From Streptosporangiaceae bacterium (GTDB lineage Bacteria > Actinomycetota > Actinomycetes > Streptosporangiales > Streptosporangiaceae): DNA of 5,361 nt. The notes below the pieces were generated by a model. The model made no database searches, was not told the origin of the DNA, and worked only from the letters and a program-made list of their open reading frames with translations. Positions 4,770 through 5,361 of the stretch are shown one piece after another. The stretch is taken from contig JASHYW010000030.1 of the NCBI GenBank assembly GCA_030042885.1, positions 1-5,361 on the forward strand, written 5' to 3'. The translations under genes and the position numbers were made by a program. Positions within the stretch are counted from its first letter, which is position 1. Each line of letters starts with the position of its first letter.

Positions 4770-5361
4770 CCGCCAGTTACACCAGGCCAACTGCTGGCGA
4801 CCACGGGCGGCATCGTGTCGACCACCGGCGTCGGCGGCCTCACCCTCGGCGGCGGGATCGGGTACCTGGCGCGGGCGCACGGCCTGTCCTGCGACAACCT
4901 GCTGTCCGCCGAGGTCGTCCTGGCCGACGGCCGCATCACGACCGCCAGCCAGACCGAGAACCCGGACCTGTTATGGGCGCTGGGCGGAGGAGGGGGGGAA
5001 CTTCGGCGTGGTCACCGAGTTCGAGTTCCGCCTCCACCCGGTGGGCGAGATCTACGGCGGGCTCATGGCCTTCGAATGTGATGATGCCGCCGACGTCCTG
5101 CGGTACTTCCGCGGCTTCATCGCCGACGCCCCCCGCCAGTACGGCGGCTACCCCGCCTGGCACCAGGCGCCGCCGCTGCCGTTCGTCCCCGGGAACCGGG
5201 TGGGCGAGTCGTTCCTCGTCGTGGTGTCCTGCTGGACCGGCGACCCCCCCGTCTCACCCTGGCGAGAGATCCTGATGCTGGTCACTGGCGAAGGCCAGGC
5301 CAGCCAGCCTGCGGTCACGGCAGGCTGCGGCGGCCTGGACCATCTGATGCGCTGCCCGCTC
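4770..5361 (+). pseudogene. Broken FAD-binding (berberine-bridge-enzyme type) oxidoreductase, runs to the window edge
   Basis: The family oxidises alcohols, sugars or amines with FAD bound in a PCMH-type fold. What remains begins with [20 protein letters not shown] (from 4794), then [20 protein letters not shown] and VVLADGR, the C-terminal half of the FAD-binding domain. About 100 N-terminal residues are missing, including the R-x-G-G-H flavin-attachment region. An in-frame TGA at 4767 precedes the fragment, and no start codon fits. After [10 protein letters not shown] the frame breaks in a run of seven G (4992-4998). Removing one G restores [20 protein letters not shown] and about 85 family-like residues up to SCWTGDPP (near 5250). 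Beyond that the frame stays open but no longer looks like the family. A GTG at 4815 gives an 88-aa frame that is not a sensible protein. The family call is firm, and so is its broken state as sequenced. Confidence 0.75.

Noticed and set aside
5254..5361. Leftward open frame entering from the right edge and ending at a TGA
   Set aside because: Third positions are GC-rich and it overlaps the stretch where the flavoprotein match fades, so a neighbouring gene tail is possible. At 34 codons with no recognisable motif and an equally open opposite frame, it cannot be supported.

Overview
The window is high-GC DNA with GC-rich third codon positions and GGAGG-type ribosome binding sites. The gene families point to a soil-type actinomycete (Streptomyces/Streptosporangium-like). 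No single gene allows a more precise assignment.

Left part (1-1715): the end of an integrated mobile element. A tyrosine integrase runs leftwards off the window, and a 61-aa hypothetical gene lies upstream of it on the same strand. Between and around them are three perfect dyads and a 12-bp tandem repeat. At 1674-1715 lies the 3' half of a tRNA-Thr(CGT) gene, starting exactly at the anticodon loop and with no 5' half. This is the usual structure of the distal attachment site of an element integrated into a tRNA gene. Polarity puts the element to the left (with the integrase) and old chromosome to the right. The intact tRNA-Thr should lie beyond the left edge.

Middle part (1716-2609): a gene graveyard. 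It holds GC-rich hairpins, the first of which may be the terminator of the original tRNA-Thr gene. It also holds two unrecognised coding remnants joined at their broken 5' sides, and the decayed 5' end of a DDE (integrase-core) transposase gene with two frameshifts and a stop.

Right part (2610-4709, minus strand): the most unusual gene, one uninterrupted 699-codon frame. It joins a complete ABC1/AarF/UbiB-type atypical kinase to a complete Hsp20/alpha-crystallin small heat-shock protein through a Pro/Ala/Arg-rich linker. A strong ribosome binding site and ATG inside the frame, just before the Hsp20 part, suggest that free Hsp20 is made as well as the fusion. A 13-bp direct repeat with 18-bp period sits just upstream of the gene.

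Far right (4770-5361, plus strand): a broken FAD-binding (berberine-bridge-enzyme type) oxidoreductase. It lacks its N-terminal part and is frameshifted in a run of seven G. Nothing indicates that the element genes, the kinase-Hsp20 gene and the flavoprotein work together. The region looks like an integration hotspot beside one intact stress-related gene.
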